A DNA stretch of 64,000 nucleotides from Gammaproteobacteria bacterium (GCA_026708185.1 JAPOVK010000050.1:1-64000); one strand, 5' to 3'. Counted from the stretch's first letter, positions 28,330-37,913 are shown. A program made the numbers and translations. The notes: a model not told the origin generated them from the sequence alone.

Positions 28330-29472
28330 ATGCAGACGATCCCCATCGCAGAACTGTTGCCGGACACGGTCGCCGTGCACGGCGCACTCGACTTCGACAA
28401 GCGTGGCTCCGGTCTTGCGCCACGGCGGCTACCCGCATGGACGCGTCTGCAATTGCCGGCGGTCATGGATGCCATGGTGCGGATGCCGTCCGGCGTGCGC
28501 TTGTGCTTCGCCACGGATTCACGTCGCGTTGGCGTGCACTTCCTGGCGACCAACATGGTCACCCCGCCGCGGTCGAGGCGTCCTGTCGTATTCAACTGCG
28601 AAGCGGCCGATCGACTGCAGGATGGCGCGTCGACCGAAGGCAACGCGATTGTCTTCAACCCCGAAGCTCCCGGCGGATTCGAACTCGTCCGTGGCGAAGC
28701 CGACACCGTCGTTTTCGATGTTCCCACGGGGGCGCCGGTCTGCGAGATCTGGCTGCCGCACAACGCCTTCGTCGAGTTGCGCGCCCTCACGATCGACGAC
28801 GGTGCCACCGTCTCGCCGCCACCCGCCGAGGCGCGACCCCGGTGGATCCACTACGGCAGCTCCATCAGTCACTGCATGGAGGCTCTCGAGCCCGCCAAGA
28901 CCTGGCCCGCTGTGGCCGCCCGGCGCGCCGGCGTGGCGTTGCAGAACCTGGGCTTCGGCGGCCAATGCCACCTCGACCAGTTCGTCGCGCGCACGATCCG
29001 CGACGCCGAAGCGGACATCGTCAGCATCAAGACCGGCATCAACGTGGTGAACATGGACTCGATGCGCGAGCGGGTGTTCGCTCCGGCATTCCACGGCTTC
29101 CTGGACACGATCCGCGAGGCCAAGCCCGACGTGCCCATCGTCGCTATCTCGCCCATCTACTGTCCCAGCGCGGAGACCCGTCCGGGGCCGACCGTGCCGA
29201 ACGAGGAGGGCAAGTTCGTCACCATCGACGGCTTCGAACCTCACCGGGTCGGTTGCCTTTCCTTGACGCGGATCCGCGAGATCCTTGAGAGTGCCGTGGA
29301 TGCGCGGCGCGTCGCGGGCGATGCCAACCTCCACTACGTGGACGGGTTGGATCTCTTCGGTGAGGCCGACGCCGACGACTTGCCGGACGACCTGCATCCG
29401 AATCCGGCCGGCTACGAGCGCATGGGCGAGCGTTTCGCGCCAACGCTCCGCCGGATTGTCGGCAGTCGGTGA
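28330..29472 (+). CDS. SGNH/GDSL hydrolase family protein
   Basis: IHYGSSISHC; IVSIKTGINVVN; DDLHPNPAGYERMGERF. Confidence 0.85.
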   Translation: MQTIPIAELLPDTVAVHGALDFDKRGSGLAPRRLPAWTRLQLPAVMDAMVRMPSGVRLCFATDSRRVGVHFLATNMVTPPRSRRPVVFNCEAADRLQDGASTEGNAIVFNPEAPGGFELVRGEADTVVFDVPTGAPVCEIWLPHNAFVELRALTIDDGATVSPPPAEARPRWIHYGSSISHCMEALEPAKTWPAVAARRAGVALQNLGFGGQCHLDQFVARTIRDAEADIVSIKTGINVVNMDSMRERVFAPAFHGFLDTIREAKPDVPIVAISPIYCPSAETRPGPTVPNEEGKFVTIDGFEPHRVGCLSLTRIREILESAVDARRVAGDANLHYVDGLDLFGEADADDLPDDLHPNPAGYERMGERFAPTLRRIVGSR

Positions 29473-29491
29473 GTGCCGGCGTTCCCGGGCT

Positions 29492-29567
29492 GGTCGGCGT
29501 GGCCTTGGGCCGGAGGCGAAGCCGGTGCCGAGCGAACGCGAGGTACCGGACACGGCTATGGGGCGCT
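29492..29567. repeat. Dispersed repeat copy B, lacking the internal palindrome of copy A
   Basis: ggtcggcgtggccttgggccggag-gcgaagcc-ggtgccgagcgaacgcgaggtaccggacacggctatggggcgct. Confidence 0.9.
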
Positions 29568-29674
29568 TCCATGAAACAAGCCCAAGTCTTGTTGCCTGGC
29601 GGTCGGCGCCGCCTCGCCGCCGGGAGAATTCGCGCAGCGAATTCTCGGGGCGACCGCGAAGCGGTCGCGTCTCG

Positions 29675-29725
29675 CATGGAACATCCGCCAGAGGAAACGC
29701 AGTTCCCGTCGGCGGATGTTCCATG
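29675..29725. repeat. Hairpin element copy B: perfect 15-bp stem, 21-nt loop
   Basis: CATGGAACATCCGCC (29675-29689) / GGCGGATGTTCCATG (29711-29725). Confidence 0.92.
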
Positions 29726-29798
29726 ATCGACGGCGGGGCTGGGCCGAAGGCCGAGTAAGCGCACAGCGGAGCGAAGCGCAGGGCGAGCCGTGGGGCGC

Positions 29799-31001
29799 TC
29801 AGACGACGCCGCTCTCCCGAAGGGCGTTGATCGCCCGCGTGTCGTAGCCGAGTTCCTTGAGAACCGCATCGGTGTGTTCACCGACTTCTGGCGCCTTCTT
29901 GACACCGACGCGGTGGATAGCGTCGACGTTGACCGGGTGGTTGATGACGTAGTCGGCCCCGATGTCGTCCACGGGTTTGGTGATGATGCCGTTGGCCTTG
30001 AGTTGGTGATCCCCGGGAAGGTCGTGGACGCTCCCGACCAGCGACACCGGGACGCCCTCGGCCTCGAAGGTGGCTAGCCAATCCGCGGTTGTTCTGCTCG
30101 CCAGCACCGGGCGAAGGCGGTCGGCAAGGGCTGTACCCGACTGGATACGCGCCTCGCGGGTCGAGAACGCCGGGTCGTCGAGCAGTTCGGCGACGCCCAG
30201 GACTTCGAAGAAGCGCCGTATCTCCGACTCGCTCCGCACGAACGTGAATTGCAGCCAACGCCCGTCCGCGGTCTCGTACATCTCCCGCGTGAAATAGCGC
30301 GGCGCGCGGTTCGGATAGTTCGAGAAGTCGCTGCCGCGAGCGAACTTGGCACCAGCGATGCACGACGCGGCCCAAACACCGTTGGCGATCAACGACGTGT
30401 GCACCATGCTGCCTTCCCCGGTGCGTTCCCGATGCAGGAGCGCCGTGACGATGGACGCATACATCGAGATCGCCGTGGGATGGTCGCCCATGCCCGGCAG
30501 GGAGTGCGCCGGCTTCGCGCCCGGCGCGCGGACCACGTCCATCAGTCCCGAGCGGGACCAGTATGCGACCAGGTCGAAGCCTTCCCGGTCCTTTTCCGGC
30601 CCGTATTCGCCGTAGGCCGTCAGCGACGCGTAGACCATGCGTGGATTGAGGGGCTTCAAATCCTCGTACGTGAGCCCGAGCCGCCGACGCATGTGGAGCG
30701 GATAGTTCGTGACGTAGACGTCGCACCGCGCGACGAGTTTGCGCAAGATCGCCTGGCCCGCCTCGGTCTTGAGGTTAATGGTAATCGAGCGCTTATTGCG
30801 GGCATCTTGGGCCCAGGCATAGTTGATGTCGGCGTTCGGCGTCCCGGGGCCGTGGGCAAGGCGCCGGTAGGCGTCGCCTTCGCCGGGCATTTCGATCTTC
30901 GTCACGTCGGCGCCGTAGTCGGCGAGGATCGTGGACGACACGGGTCCGGCGATCCAGGTTCCTGCGTCGACCACTTTGAGTCCCTCAAACAGTGCGTCCA
31001 T
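29799..31001 (-). CDS. CaiB/BaiF CoA-transferase family protein
   Basis: LKVVDAGTWIAGPVSSTILADYGADVTKIEMPGEGDAYRR; NKRSITINLKTEAG. Confidence 0.93.
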   Translation of the reverse strand: MDALFEGLKVVDAGTWIAGPVSSTILADYGADVTKIEMPGEGDAYRRLAHGPGTPNADINYAWAQDARNKRSITINLKTEAGQAILRKLVARCDVYVTNYPLHMRRRLGLTYEDLKPLNPRMVYASLTAYGEYGPEKDREGFDLVAYWSRSGLMDVVRAPGAKPAHSLPGMGDHPTAISMYASIVTALLHRERTGEGSMVHTSLIANGVWAASCIAGAKFARGSDFSNYPNRAPRYFTREMYETADGRWLQFTFVRSESEIRRFFEVLGVAELLDDPAFSTREARIQSGTALADRLRPVLASRTTADWLATFEAEGVPVSLVGSVHDLPGDHQLKANGIITKPVDDIGADYVINHPVNVDAIHRVGVKKAPEVGEHTDAVLKELGYDTRAINALRESGVV

Positions 31002-31062
31002 CAAGCCCGTCCGCAAAAGTACGCTGTGTATGATGGTCGCGAACCTAAGGGGAGTCGAGCCA

Positions 31063-32667
31063 ATGCGACGTGCCGTGCCTGTGTTGCTTCTTGTGCTGTT
31101 GGTCGCGTGCCGGGCGGAGGAGGCCCAGCCGGAGGTGCAGCCCGAGGCGGCGGATCCGAATGTCGCGGCGACCACGTCCGGGCCGGTGCGCGGTGAAACC
31201 GTCGACGGCGTACGCGTCTTCCGCGGCATCCCCTATGCGTCGCCGCCGGTCGGGGACTTGCGCTGGAAACCGCCCGCTCCGACGACCGCCTGGAGCGAGC
31301 CGCGCGACGCACTGGATTTCGGGACGCCCTGTTGGCAGCCGCGGCTCGAAGGCTTCTACAGCCGGGGCCCAATCGATCGATCCGAGGATTGCCTGTACCT
31401 CAACGTCTGGACGCGGGCCGCCGCAGGCGACGCGCTGCCGGTGATGGTGTGGATTCACGGCGGCGCCCTGCAGATCGGCCACGGTCACCTGCCGATGTAC
31501 GACGGCGGGGCGCTCACCGAAAAGGGCGTCGTGCTGGTCAGCATCAACTACCGACTTGGCGTGATGGGCTTCCTCGCCCACGAGGAGTTGTCCGCCGAAT
31601 CTCCGGAAGGCGCGTCCGGGAACTACGGCATCCTCGATCAGATCGCGGCACTCTCCTGGGTCCGCGACAACATCGCGGCGTTCGGCGGGGATCCCGGCAA
31701 CGTCACCGTGTTCGGCGAGTCGGCGGGCTCCTGGAGCGTCTGCTTGCTCTACGCGTCGCCGCTCGCGGGCGGCCTCGTGCATCGTGCGATCGGTCAGTCG
31801 GGAGGCTGCTTCGCGCCGTATCCGGCACTTGCGGCCGACACGCCGGCCGGACCGTCGGGCCATGCCGTTGGCGCATCGCTTGCCGAAGCCCTGTCCGTCG
31901 AGGACCTGGCGGGGCTGCGGGCCATCGAGGCGGCGGCGCTGTACGAGAAGATCGCCGAGGCCGAGTGGACCGCCAGCGGCCTGGTTTTCGTGGACGGTCA
32001 CCTGCTCCCGGCGGAACCCCGGGCTCTGGTCGAGGCAGGACGGAACAATCGGATCCCGGTGATGGTCGGCTCCAATGCCCACGAGGGGACGACGCTGTTC
32101 GCAGGCATGGGCGAAGTTGACGAAGCGACGTACCAGGCGGGCGTCGAGCAGGCCTGGGGCGATCTCGCCGGCGAGATTCTCGACGCCTACGCCGAAGACG
32201 CTGCGGTCAGCCCCGACACCGCGCAACGCCGGATCCTCTCCGACCAGTACTTCGCCTGGCAGATGCGAGCGTGGGCGCGTGCCCAGACCGCGCAGGGCGA
32301 CCCGGCATGGCTGTACTACTTCTCCCACGTACCGGACCTTGGCGGCGAGTACGGAACCTCGATGGGCGCGTTCCACGCGGCCGAGATTCCGTACGCGTTC
32401 GGCAATCCGACACTGGGTTTCGGCGACGGCGGGGACGAGTTGTCGACCCGGGCCAGCGATCTCGAGGTGACCCGCCTGATGACGGGTTACTGGACCAACT
32501 TCGCGAAAACGGGCGACCCCAACGGCGAAGGTCTGCCGCCGTGGCCGCGGTACGCGGCGGACACCGACCTCACGCTGGAGATCTCGGCGACCCCGCGCGA
32601 GATCGCGGGGTTGCGCAAGGCCAAGCTCGACATCATGGATCGCTTCTACGCCGTTGAGGACGAGTAG
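31063..32667 (+). CDS. Carboxylesterase type B, lipoprotein
   Basis: LLVLLVACRAEE lipobox-like; SEDCLYLNVW; VMVWIHGGALQIGHG; VTVFGESAGSWSVCLL. Confidence 0.93.
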   Translation: MRRAVPVLLLVLLVACRAEEAQPEVQPEAADPNVAATTSGPVRGETVDGVRVFRGIPYASPPVGDLRWKPPAPTTAWSEPRDALDFGTPCWQPRLEGFYSRGPIDRSEDCLYLNVWTRAAAGDALPVMVWIHGGALQIGHGHLPMYDGGALTEKGVVLVSINYRLGVMGFLAHEELSAESPEGASGNYGILDQIAALSWVRDNIAAFGGDPGNVTVFGESAGSWSVCLLYASPLAGGLVHRAIGQSGGCFAPYPALAADTPAGPSGHAVGASLAEALSVEDLAGLRAIEAAALYEKIAEAEWTASGLVFVDGHLLPAEPRALVEAGRNNRIPVMVGSNAHEGTTLFAGMGEVDEATYQAGVEQAWGDLAGEILDAYAEDAAVSPDTAQRRILSDQYFAWQMRAWARAQTAQGDPAWLYYFSHVPDLGGEYGTSMGAFHAAEIPYAFGNPTLGFGDGGDELSTRASDLEVTRLMTGYWTNFAKTGDPNGEGLPPWPRYAADTDLTLEISATPREIAGLRKAKLDIMDRFYAVEDE

Positions 32668-32680
32668 GGCACCGGCCTAG

Positions 32681-34504
32681 TCACTCCGGCTCGAAGCCTA
32701 TTTCGGCAAGACGCCGGATGTGGACATTGGCCGTCCGCGCATCGCGGGCCGCGGCTTCGGAATCGACGAACGGCTCTTCCTCGGCGCAGTAGTGGCCGGC
32801 CCGGACCGGAGCGCTGTAGGTTTCATCGAGCAGGGTGTGAAACCAGATGCGCAGCACGTGCCTCTCGAGGATGCTGGTTCGGCCGTACTCCAGTTGCTGA
32901 ACCAGGAACGGGAACACCTCGAAGAACTCGGGGTCGTACAAGGCAGCGAACACGGCCCGTAGGAGGCGCGCACCGGTGAGTTCAAGGCGCTCGACGTAGT
33001 GGTAGGAGAGAATCTCCAGACCGGTCAGGACGAGCGGATCCTCATCGAAACGGCGAACGAGCTCCCAGAAACGGGGCCGAAGGGAGTCCGCGTCGCACAC
33101 ACCGATGCGCGAGCAGTGGTCGAAGGCCCGTTCCAAGGCTCGATGCATGTCCCCGGCGTGCGTTTCGGCGCCGGGCAGACCGGGGAAGGCCGCTGCGGCC
33201 AGCACCATGGCTTCGACGCTCACCGGAAAGTCGCGCCCGACGGTCAGCGCGTACCGAGCGGCGTACGAGTGGCCCAAGAGCACCCACTGCTTGACTCCGA
33301 GCGCGCGCCGCAGGGCTTCGACGTCCGCGGCGATGGTGCCGCTGTTGTAGTTCTCGAGGTTCCGTCCCTCGGTGTCGAGCCGCGTCTTGCACGCGCGGTA
33401 GGCGGTGCTCCGCACCATGGCGTCCTCGCGCGCAGGGAGCCTTTTGGACAGCCCTTCGCGCAAGCGATCGACGTCATGCCGGCAGTGCAGTCTGGGGTAT
33501 GACATGCCGGTGCCGCGCGGGTCGATAACGTAGAGGTCGCGGCCGGAACCCTGGGCGAGGGCACGGTAGGTGGACCAGATCCAGTAAGGGTCCCGATCGA
33601 AGTCCATGGCGCGACCGGGGCCGCCTGCACCGAGGTGGAGAATAGGGTTGTCCTGCGGCGCTGCGCCACGCGCGCGGAAGCGGACCACGGGAAAGCCTAC
33701 GAGGGGACTCGCGCCGTCGTCGGGATTCTCGTTGACGACGAAGTAGTAGCACGCCTTCGGAGGCCAGGCCCGTTCGTGCTCGAACCAGCACGCGACCTGA
33801 TGCAATCCCGTGCGCGTCCATTGGAGGTCATCGGTTAGAGACCCGTCCGGCAGGTGGAGGCGCAGGATCTCGCCGGCGACGCCCGGGGCGCTGCCCCACA
33901 TGGTCGCGGTTGTCAACGCTGGCCAGCCGTGCGAGGTCCGTCTGCGGGGGTCGGCACCGACTTCGACGAGGGCACGCACCATCGCCGGGGAGTTGTCTCG
34001 GGTGGCGACGTGGAGCGGTGTCCATCCGCTGTCGTCGGCGGCGTTGGGGTCTGCGCCTGCCGCGGCGAGAGCGGCGACCACGTGGGAGGAGTCGGCTTGG
34101 CTTGCGGCGTAGTGAAACGCTGTCCACCCGTCGTCGTCCGCAGCGTTGGGATCCGCGCCAGCCTCGGCCAGCGCGGCGATGACTTGCGCAGGGCGATCGT
34201 TGCCAGCCGCGATGCTGAGCGGGGATGCCACATCATCCCCGACGGCATCCGGGTCCGCCCCCGCCGCAACGAGCATCGCGAACACGTCGAGCGCGTCGGC
34301 GAACTGCGCCGCGTGGTGGAGCGGGGCCCAGCCATCCTCGTCGGGGGACGCGGGGTCTGCACCAGCGGCCAGGCATCGCTGTAGCGTTTCGAGCGATGCC
34401 GATTGGAAGAACGCGGGGGTGTTCCAATCCTCGCACGCGGACTGCCCGCCTGCGGACTGTAGTGGAAGCAGGAGCAGGAACGTCGCGCAAGCGCGGCCAT
34501 TCAT
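32681..34504 (-). CDS. Secreted ankyrin-repeat / alpha-beta hydrolase fusion protein
   Basis: Signal peptide; ANK repeats (AAGADPNAADDDGWTAFHYAASQ, AAGADPNAADDSGWTPLHVATRD); ILHLGAGGPGRAMDF and VLLGHSYAARYALTVGRDFP. Confidence 0.85.
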   Translation of the reverse strand: MNGRACATFLLLLPLQSAGGQSACEDWNTPAFFQSASLETLQRCLAAGADPASPDEDGWAPLHHAAQFADALDVFAMLVAAGADPDAVGDDVASPLSIAAGNDRPAQVIAALAEAGADPNAADDDGWTAFHYAASQADSSHVVAALAAAGADPNAADDSGWTPLHVATRDNSPAMVRALVEVGADPRRRTSHGWPALTTATMWGSAPGVAGEILRLHLPDGSLTDDLQWTRTGLHQVACWFEHERAWPPKACYYFVVNENPDDGASPLVGFPVVRFRARGAAPQDNPILHLGAGGPGRAMDFDRDPYWIWSTYRALAQGSGRDLYVIDPRGTGMSYPRLHCRHDVDRLREGLSKRLPAREDAMVRSTAYRACKTRLDTEGRNLENYNSGTIAADVEALRRALGVKQWVLLGHSYAARYALTVGRDFPVSVEAMVLAAAAFPGLPGAETHAGDMHRALERAFDHCSRIGVCDADSLRPRFWELVRRFDEDPLVLTGLEILSYHYVERLELTGARLLRAVFAALYDPEFFEVFPFLVQQLEYGRTSILERHVLRIWFHTLLDETYSAPVRAGHYCAEEEPFVDSEAAARDARTANVHIRRLAEIGFEPE

Positions 34505-34517
34505 CGAAGGCGCTCCG

Positions 34518-35126
34518 TCACGACTCGCGTGCTTGGGGCTCGGGGGCGATGAGGTGCTGCGTCTCGTTTAAGCTCTTGACGTTGCGTTCTCCCGTCGAGG
34601 CGCACAGGAAGCGGCTGATGCTGGCGTAGCGCACGTCGATGAAGAGGCGTGGCGGCATACCGAGAACCGTCGATGCCCAGACGTTAATCACGCCGCCGTG
34701 GCAGAACACGGCCACGCGCTTACCGCGCTCTGCATCGATGATCGCTTCCATGCCCGCGGCCACCCGGCCGCGAAACACCTCGATGTCGAAGTCGTCGCCG
34801 TAGCCGCCGTCGACGAAGGCCTTCCACGCGGGGTAGTCCTCGGCCTTGAGCTGCTCCATGGGGATGTAGTGGGACGCCGCCCGGTCGTATTCGGCCAGAT
34901 CATCGCGGGTGACCGGTTGCATCGCTCGCCGCTGCGCCAGCGGTGCTGCCGTCTCGACGGCACGACGCATGGGGCTCGTGTAGATCGCGTCGATCCGCTC
35001 GCGGGCCAGCCATTCGCCAACCTGTCGGGCCTCGCGAATGCCCGACTCGGAAAGGGCGGGATCGGCCCGGCCTTGTTCCTGTTCGACCCTGAGCGGCAGT
35101 CCGTGGCGAACGAGTATGAGTTCCAC
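34518..35126 (-). CDS. Histidine phosphatase family protein
   Basis: VELILVRHGLPLRVEQ; LSESGIREARQVGEWLARERIDAIYTSPMRRAVETAAPLA; VFCHGGVI; GTG start assumed (ORF open to 35189). Confidence 0.85.
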   Translation of the reverse strand: MELILVRHGLPLRVEQEQGRADPALSESGIREARQVGEWLARERIDAIYTSPMRRAVETAAPLAQRRAMQPVTRDDLAEYDRAASHYIPMEQLKAEDYPAWKAFVDGGYGDDFDIEVFRGRVAAGMEAIIDAERGKRVAVFCHGGVINVWASTVLGMPPRLFIDVRYASISRFLCASTGERNVKSLNETQHLIAPEPQARES

Positions 35127-35232
35127 ACGCACGATCCCAAGCAACGAAACCAAGCCGCACAGCGTGTACGCCTTGCCGGGCACCGTCAACTAACGGGATA
35201 CTCCGCGCCTTTGCACTTTCAAGGGAGACCCC

Positions 35233-36054
35233 GTGGCCGTCAGCCCATCGAGTACCGAAGAACTGCTGGTCGAACAGCGCGACCGCATCGTCGTCCTCAC
35301 GCTCAATCGTCCGGAGCGGCTGAACGCCATCAGCGGCGCGATGCTCGGCGAGTTGTCGGCGAAGCTGATCGAAGCCAACAAGGATCCGGACACGCGTTGC
35401 ATCGTCCTCACCGGCGCCGGCCGTGGCTTCTGCGCCGGCCTCGACCTCGTCGCCGTCAACGAAGGCGGCATCGGCAGCCGAGCCCAACGCCGGGGCGACA
35501 ACCGACCGCGCGCGCTGTTCGACCTGCGCGATGCGCCGATCAACGTCATGTGGAATATCGACACGCCGGTGATCTGTGCCGTCAACGGCGCGGCGGCCGG
35601 ATACGGCATGGACCTAACGCTGCTCGCGGACATCCGCATCGCCAGTGAGTCGGCCAAGATGGCGGCGGTCACCGCCAAGCGCAACGTCGTGCCGGAAAGC
35701 GGCGGAACCTGGCTGCTGCCGCGGCTGATCGGGTGGGCCAAGGCTGCGGAACTCTACTACCGGGCGCGCACGATCGATGCCCAGGAGTGCCTCGCGATCG
35801 GCATCGTCAACACCGTTGTTCCGAACGAAGAACTGATGCCGACCGCCATGCAATGGGCGGAAGAGATCGCCGACAACGCGCCGATGGCCGTGCAGACCAC
35901 CAAGCGCATGATGCGCATGGGCTTGGAGGAGTCCTACGACACCGCGGTCGATCACTTGATGGTGCACTTGAACGGCATGTTCCAGAGCGACGATTTCCAG
36001 GAGGGCGTGAGCGCGTTCCTCGAACGCAGGAAGCCGAACTTCACCGGGCGGTAG
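35233..36054 (+). CDS. Enoyl-CoA hydratase/isomerase family
   Basis: VVLTLNRPERLNAIS; GAGRGFCAGLDLVAV; VNGAAAGYGMDLTLLADIRIAS. Confidence 0.92.
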   Translation: MAVSPSSTEELLVEQRDRIVVLTLNRPERLNAISGAMLGELSAKLIEANKDPDTRCIVLTGAGRGFCAGLDLVAVNEGGIGSRAQRRGDNRPRALFDLRDAPINVMWNIDTPVICAVNGAAAGYGMDLTLLADIRIASESAKMAAVTAKRNVVPESGGTWLLPRLIGWAKAAELYYRARTIDAQECLAIGIVNTVVPNEELMPTAMQWAEEIADNAPMAVQTTKRMMRMGLEESYDTAVDHLMVHLNGMFQSDDFQEGVSAFLERRKPNFTGR

Positions 36055-36070
36055 GCTGCGCCGAAGTCCC

Positions 36071-36742
36071 ATGCCGGTCTGGTTGTTTGCCGTCGCCGTC
36101 GTGGCCGTTCTCGCGGGGTCGGGCATCGCCCTGAGCTACGGCCTACACGGCGGCGTCAGCGTCGCGTACTGCGTCCTCAGCGTGTTCCTGTCGCTGAACC
36201 TCTTGGTCTCGTATTGGGAGTTCAGCCTGGGGCTACGCCAGGACGTCATCGCCCGGCGCGCAGCCTATTGGCGCGAGCGCGGCGCCGAGACCGGCCGCTC
36301 CCCGGCGTTCGCGTTCCTGACGGCGAGGATCTCGTGGCGGCAGATGTTGTCGCTCGACTGCTGGGCCGACGTCTGGGCAGCCTATGCAAGCTACGACGGC
36401 GCGTACGTGGATCGACGGTCCTACGGCTTCAATGTCGACTTCTACAACGGCGTTTTGCTGGCGCTGCCAGCGTTGTTCCTCTACGTCGCACTCACCGTTC
36501 ACTGGCTACCGGCGATGGCAGTCGGAATCCTCGGTGCGATGCTGTTCGGGCATTGGGTGTACTCGGCGTCGGTGTATTGGCTGAGCTTCTTCGGATCGGG
36601 GAGCCACAGGCCCATCAGTCGCGGCGAGGTGATCGCCTACGTGTGGGCGACCAACGCGCCCTGGATCCTGGCGTCGATGGTCGGGGTCTACGTCTCGATC
36701 CGCTTGATCGTCGACGGTGACTACGGCGTCCTGATGCCCTAA
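36071..36742 (+). CDS. Hypothetical membrane protein
   Basis: 223-aa ORF with several TM segments. Confidence 0.65.
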   Translation: MPVWLFAVAVVAVLAGSGIALSYGLHGGVSVAYCVLSVFLSLNLLVSYWEFSLGLRQDVIARRAAYWRERGAETGRSPAFAFLTARISWRQMLSLDCWADVWAAYASYDGAYVDRRSYGFNVDFYNGVLLALPALFLYVALTVHWLPAMAVGILGAMLFGHWVYSASVYWLSFFGSGSHRPISRGEVIAYVWATNAPWILASMVGVYVSIRLIVDGDYGVLMP

Positions 36743-36747
36743 AGCGG

Positions 36748-37335
36748 CTACCCGGTGCCCCACACCTCGTCGAGCCGGGCGTCCCGCCGGCACCGGAATC
36801 GGTAGTACTTGTAGCGAATGGGATTCTCCAGGTAGTAGTCCTGGTGGTAGTCCTCGGCGTCGTAGAACGCGGACCGCGGCAGGATGCGGGTCACGAAGCG
36901 GGCGCCAAGCTTCTCCTCGAGTTCGCGCTTGGTCCGTTCGGCGAGTGCCATCTCCTCGTCGTCCCCGACGAAGATCGCGGCCCGATAGCTTGAGCCCTTG
37001 TCGCAGAACTGGCCCAGATTGTCGAACGGATCGATGTTCCGCCAGTACACGTCGAGCAACGTGGCGTAGTCGATTTTCTCCGCGTCGTACGTGACCTCAA
37101 CCGCCTCGAGGTGCCCGGTGTCGCCGTAGGTGACCTGCTCGTAGGTGGGATTCTCCGCATGGCCGCCGGTGTAGCCGGACGTGGTGGCGACGACGCCCTC
37201 GAGCTCGTCGAACGGCGGCTCCATGCACCAGAAGCAGCCGCCCGCGAAGACCGCTGTCTTGAGGTCCTCGGCGGAGGCGGGGACCGAGGCGGCGAGCACC
37301 GCCAACACCGTCGAGACGACAACTCGGATAGGCAT
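36748..37335 (-). CDS. msrA: Peptide-methionine (S)-S-oxide reductase with signal peptide
   Basis: TAVFAGGCFWCMEPPFDELEGVVATTSGYTGGHAENPTYEQVTYGDTGHLEAVEV; N-terminal signal-like MPIRVVVSTVLAVLAASVPASAE. Confidence 0.95.
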   Translation of the reverse strand: MPIRVVVSTVLAVLAASVPASAEDLKTAVFAGGCFWCMEPPFDELEGVVATTSGYTGGHAENPTYEQVTYGDTGHLEAVEVTYDAEKIDYATLLDVYWRNIDPFDNLGQFCDKGSSYRAAIFVGDDEEMALAERTKRELEEKLGARFVTRILPRSAFYDAEDYHQDYYLENPIRYKYYRFRCRRDARLDEVWGTG

Positions 37336-37394
37336 GATCTTCCTGGACGGCTTCAAGACTGTGCCGGTTTCGACCGCGCGCCACGGTCGCAAGT

Positions 37395-37913
37395 TCACCG
37401 CTTCAGTCGAGGCCGGCCCATGAAGTCGCCCTTGCCGATGGGCGTGCCCTTCATGCGCAGCATGTCGTAGGTCGTGGTGGCGTGGAAGTAGAAGTTCGGC
37501 AGCGAGAAGGTCAGCAGGAAGTCCTCGGCGTTGAAGGGCATCACCATCTGTCCCATCCGGAACTCCATGGCCTTGCCCGCAAAGCCGTTCACCGTGTCCG
37601 CGTCGTAGGCCGCGAGCCCTTCGCGCGCCTCCGTCACCATGCCGCGCAACCCTGCATAGTCGAAGTCGTTCATGCTCGGCGGTCCGAAAACGCCGGCCTC
37701 GACGCCCTTGAGCGCACCGAGCGAGTGGTGCGTGACGGAAATCACCTGGAACCGGAATGGCAGCATGTCGTCGATGAGGCGCATCTCGACCACGCTGTCG
37801 AGGTCGATGCCGTTGGCCTCGCAGTGGGCGCGGCCCTTGTCGAGTACGCCTTCGACCGCGGGGAGGATTTGCTGAAAGGTGCCGACGGTTGCGTCGTAGA
37901 GAGAGAATGCCAT
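37395..37913 (-). CDS. DUF1993 family protein
   Basis: LYDATVGTFQQILPAVEGVLDKG...MLPFRFQVISVTHHSLGALKGVEAGVF...NFYFHATTTYDMLR. Confidence 0.8.
   Translation of the reverse strand: MAFSLYDATVGTFQQILPAVEGVLDKGRAHCEANGIDLDSVVEMRLIDDMLPFRFQVISVTHHSLGALKGVEAGVFGPPSMNDFDYAGLRGMVTEAREGLAAYDADTVNGFAGKAMEFRMGQMVMPFNAEDFLLTFSLPNFYFHATTTYDMLRMKGTPIGKGDFMGRPRLKR

Noticed and set aside
28224-28330. Possible tRNA or small RNA before the SGNH hydrolase
   Set aside because: No cloverleaf, CCA end or T-loop consensus could be recognised.
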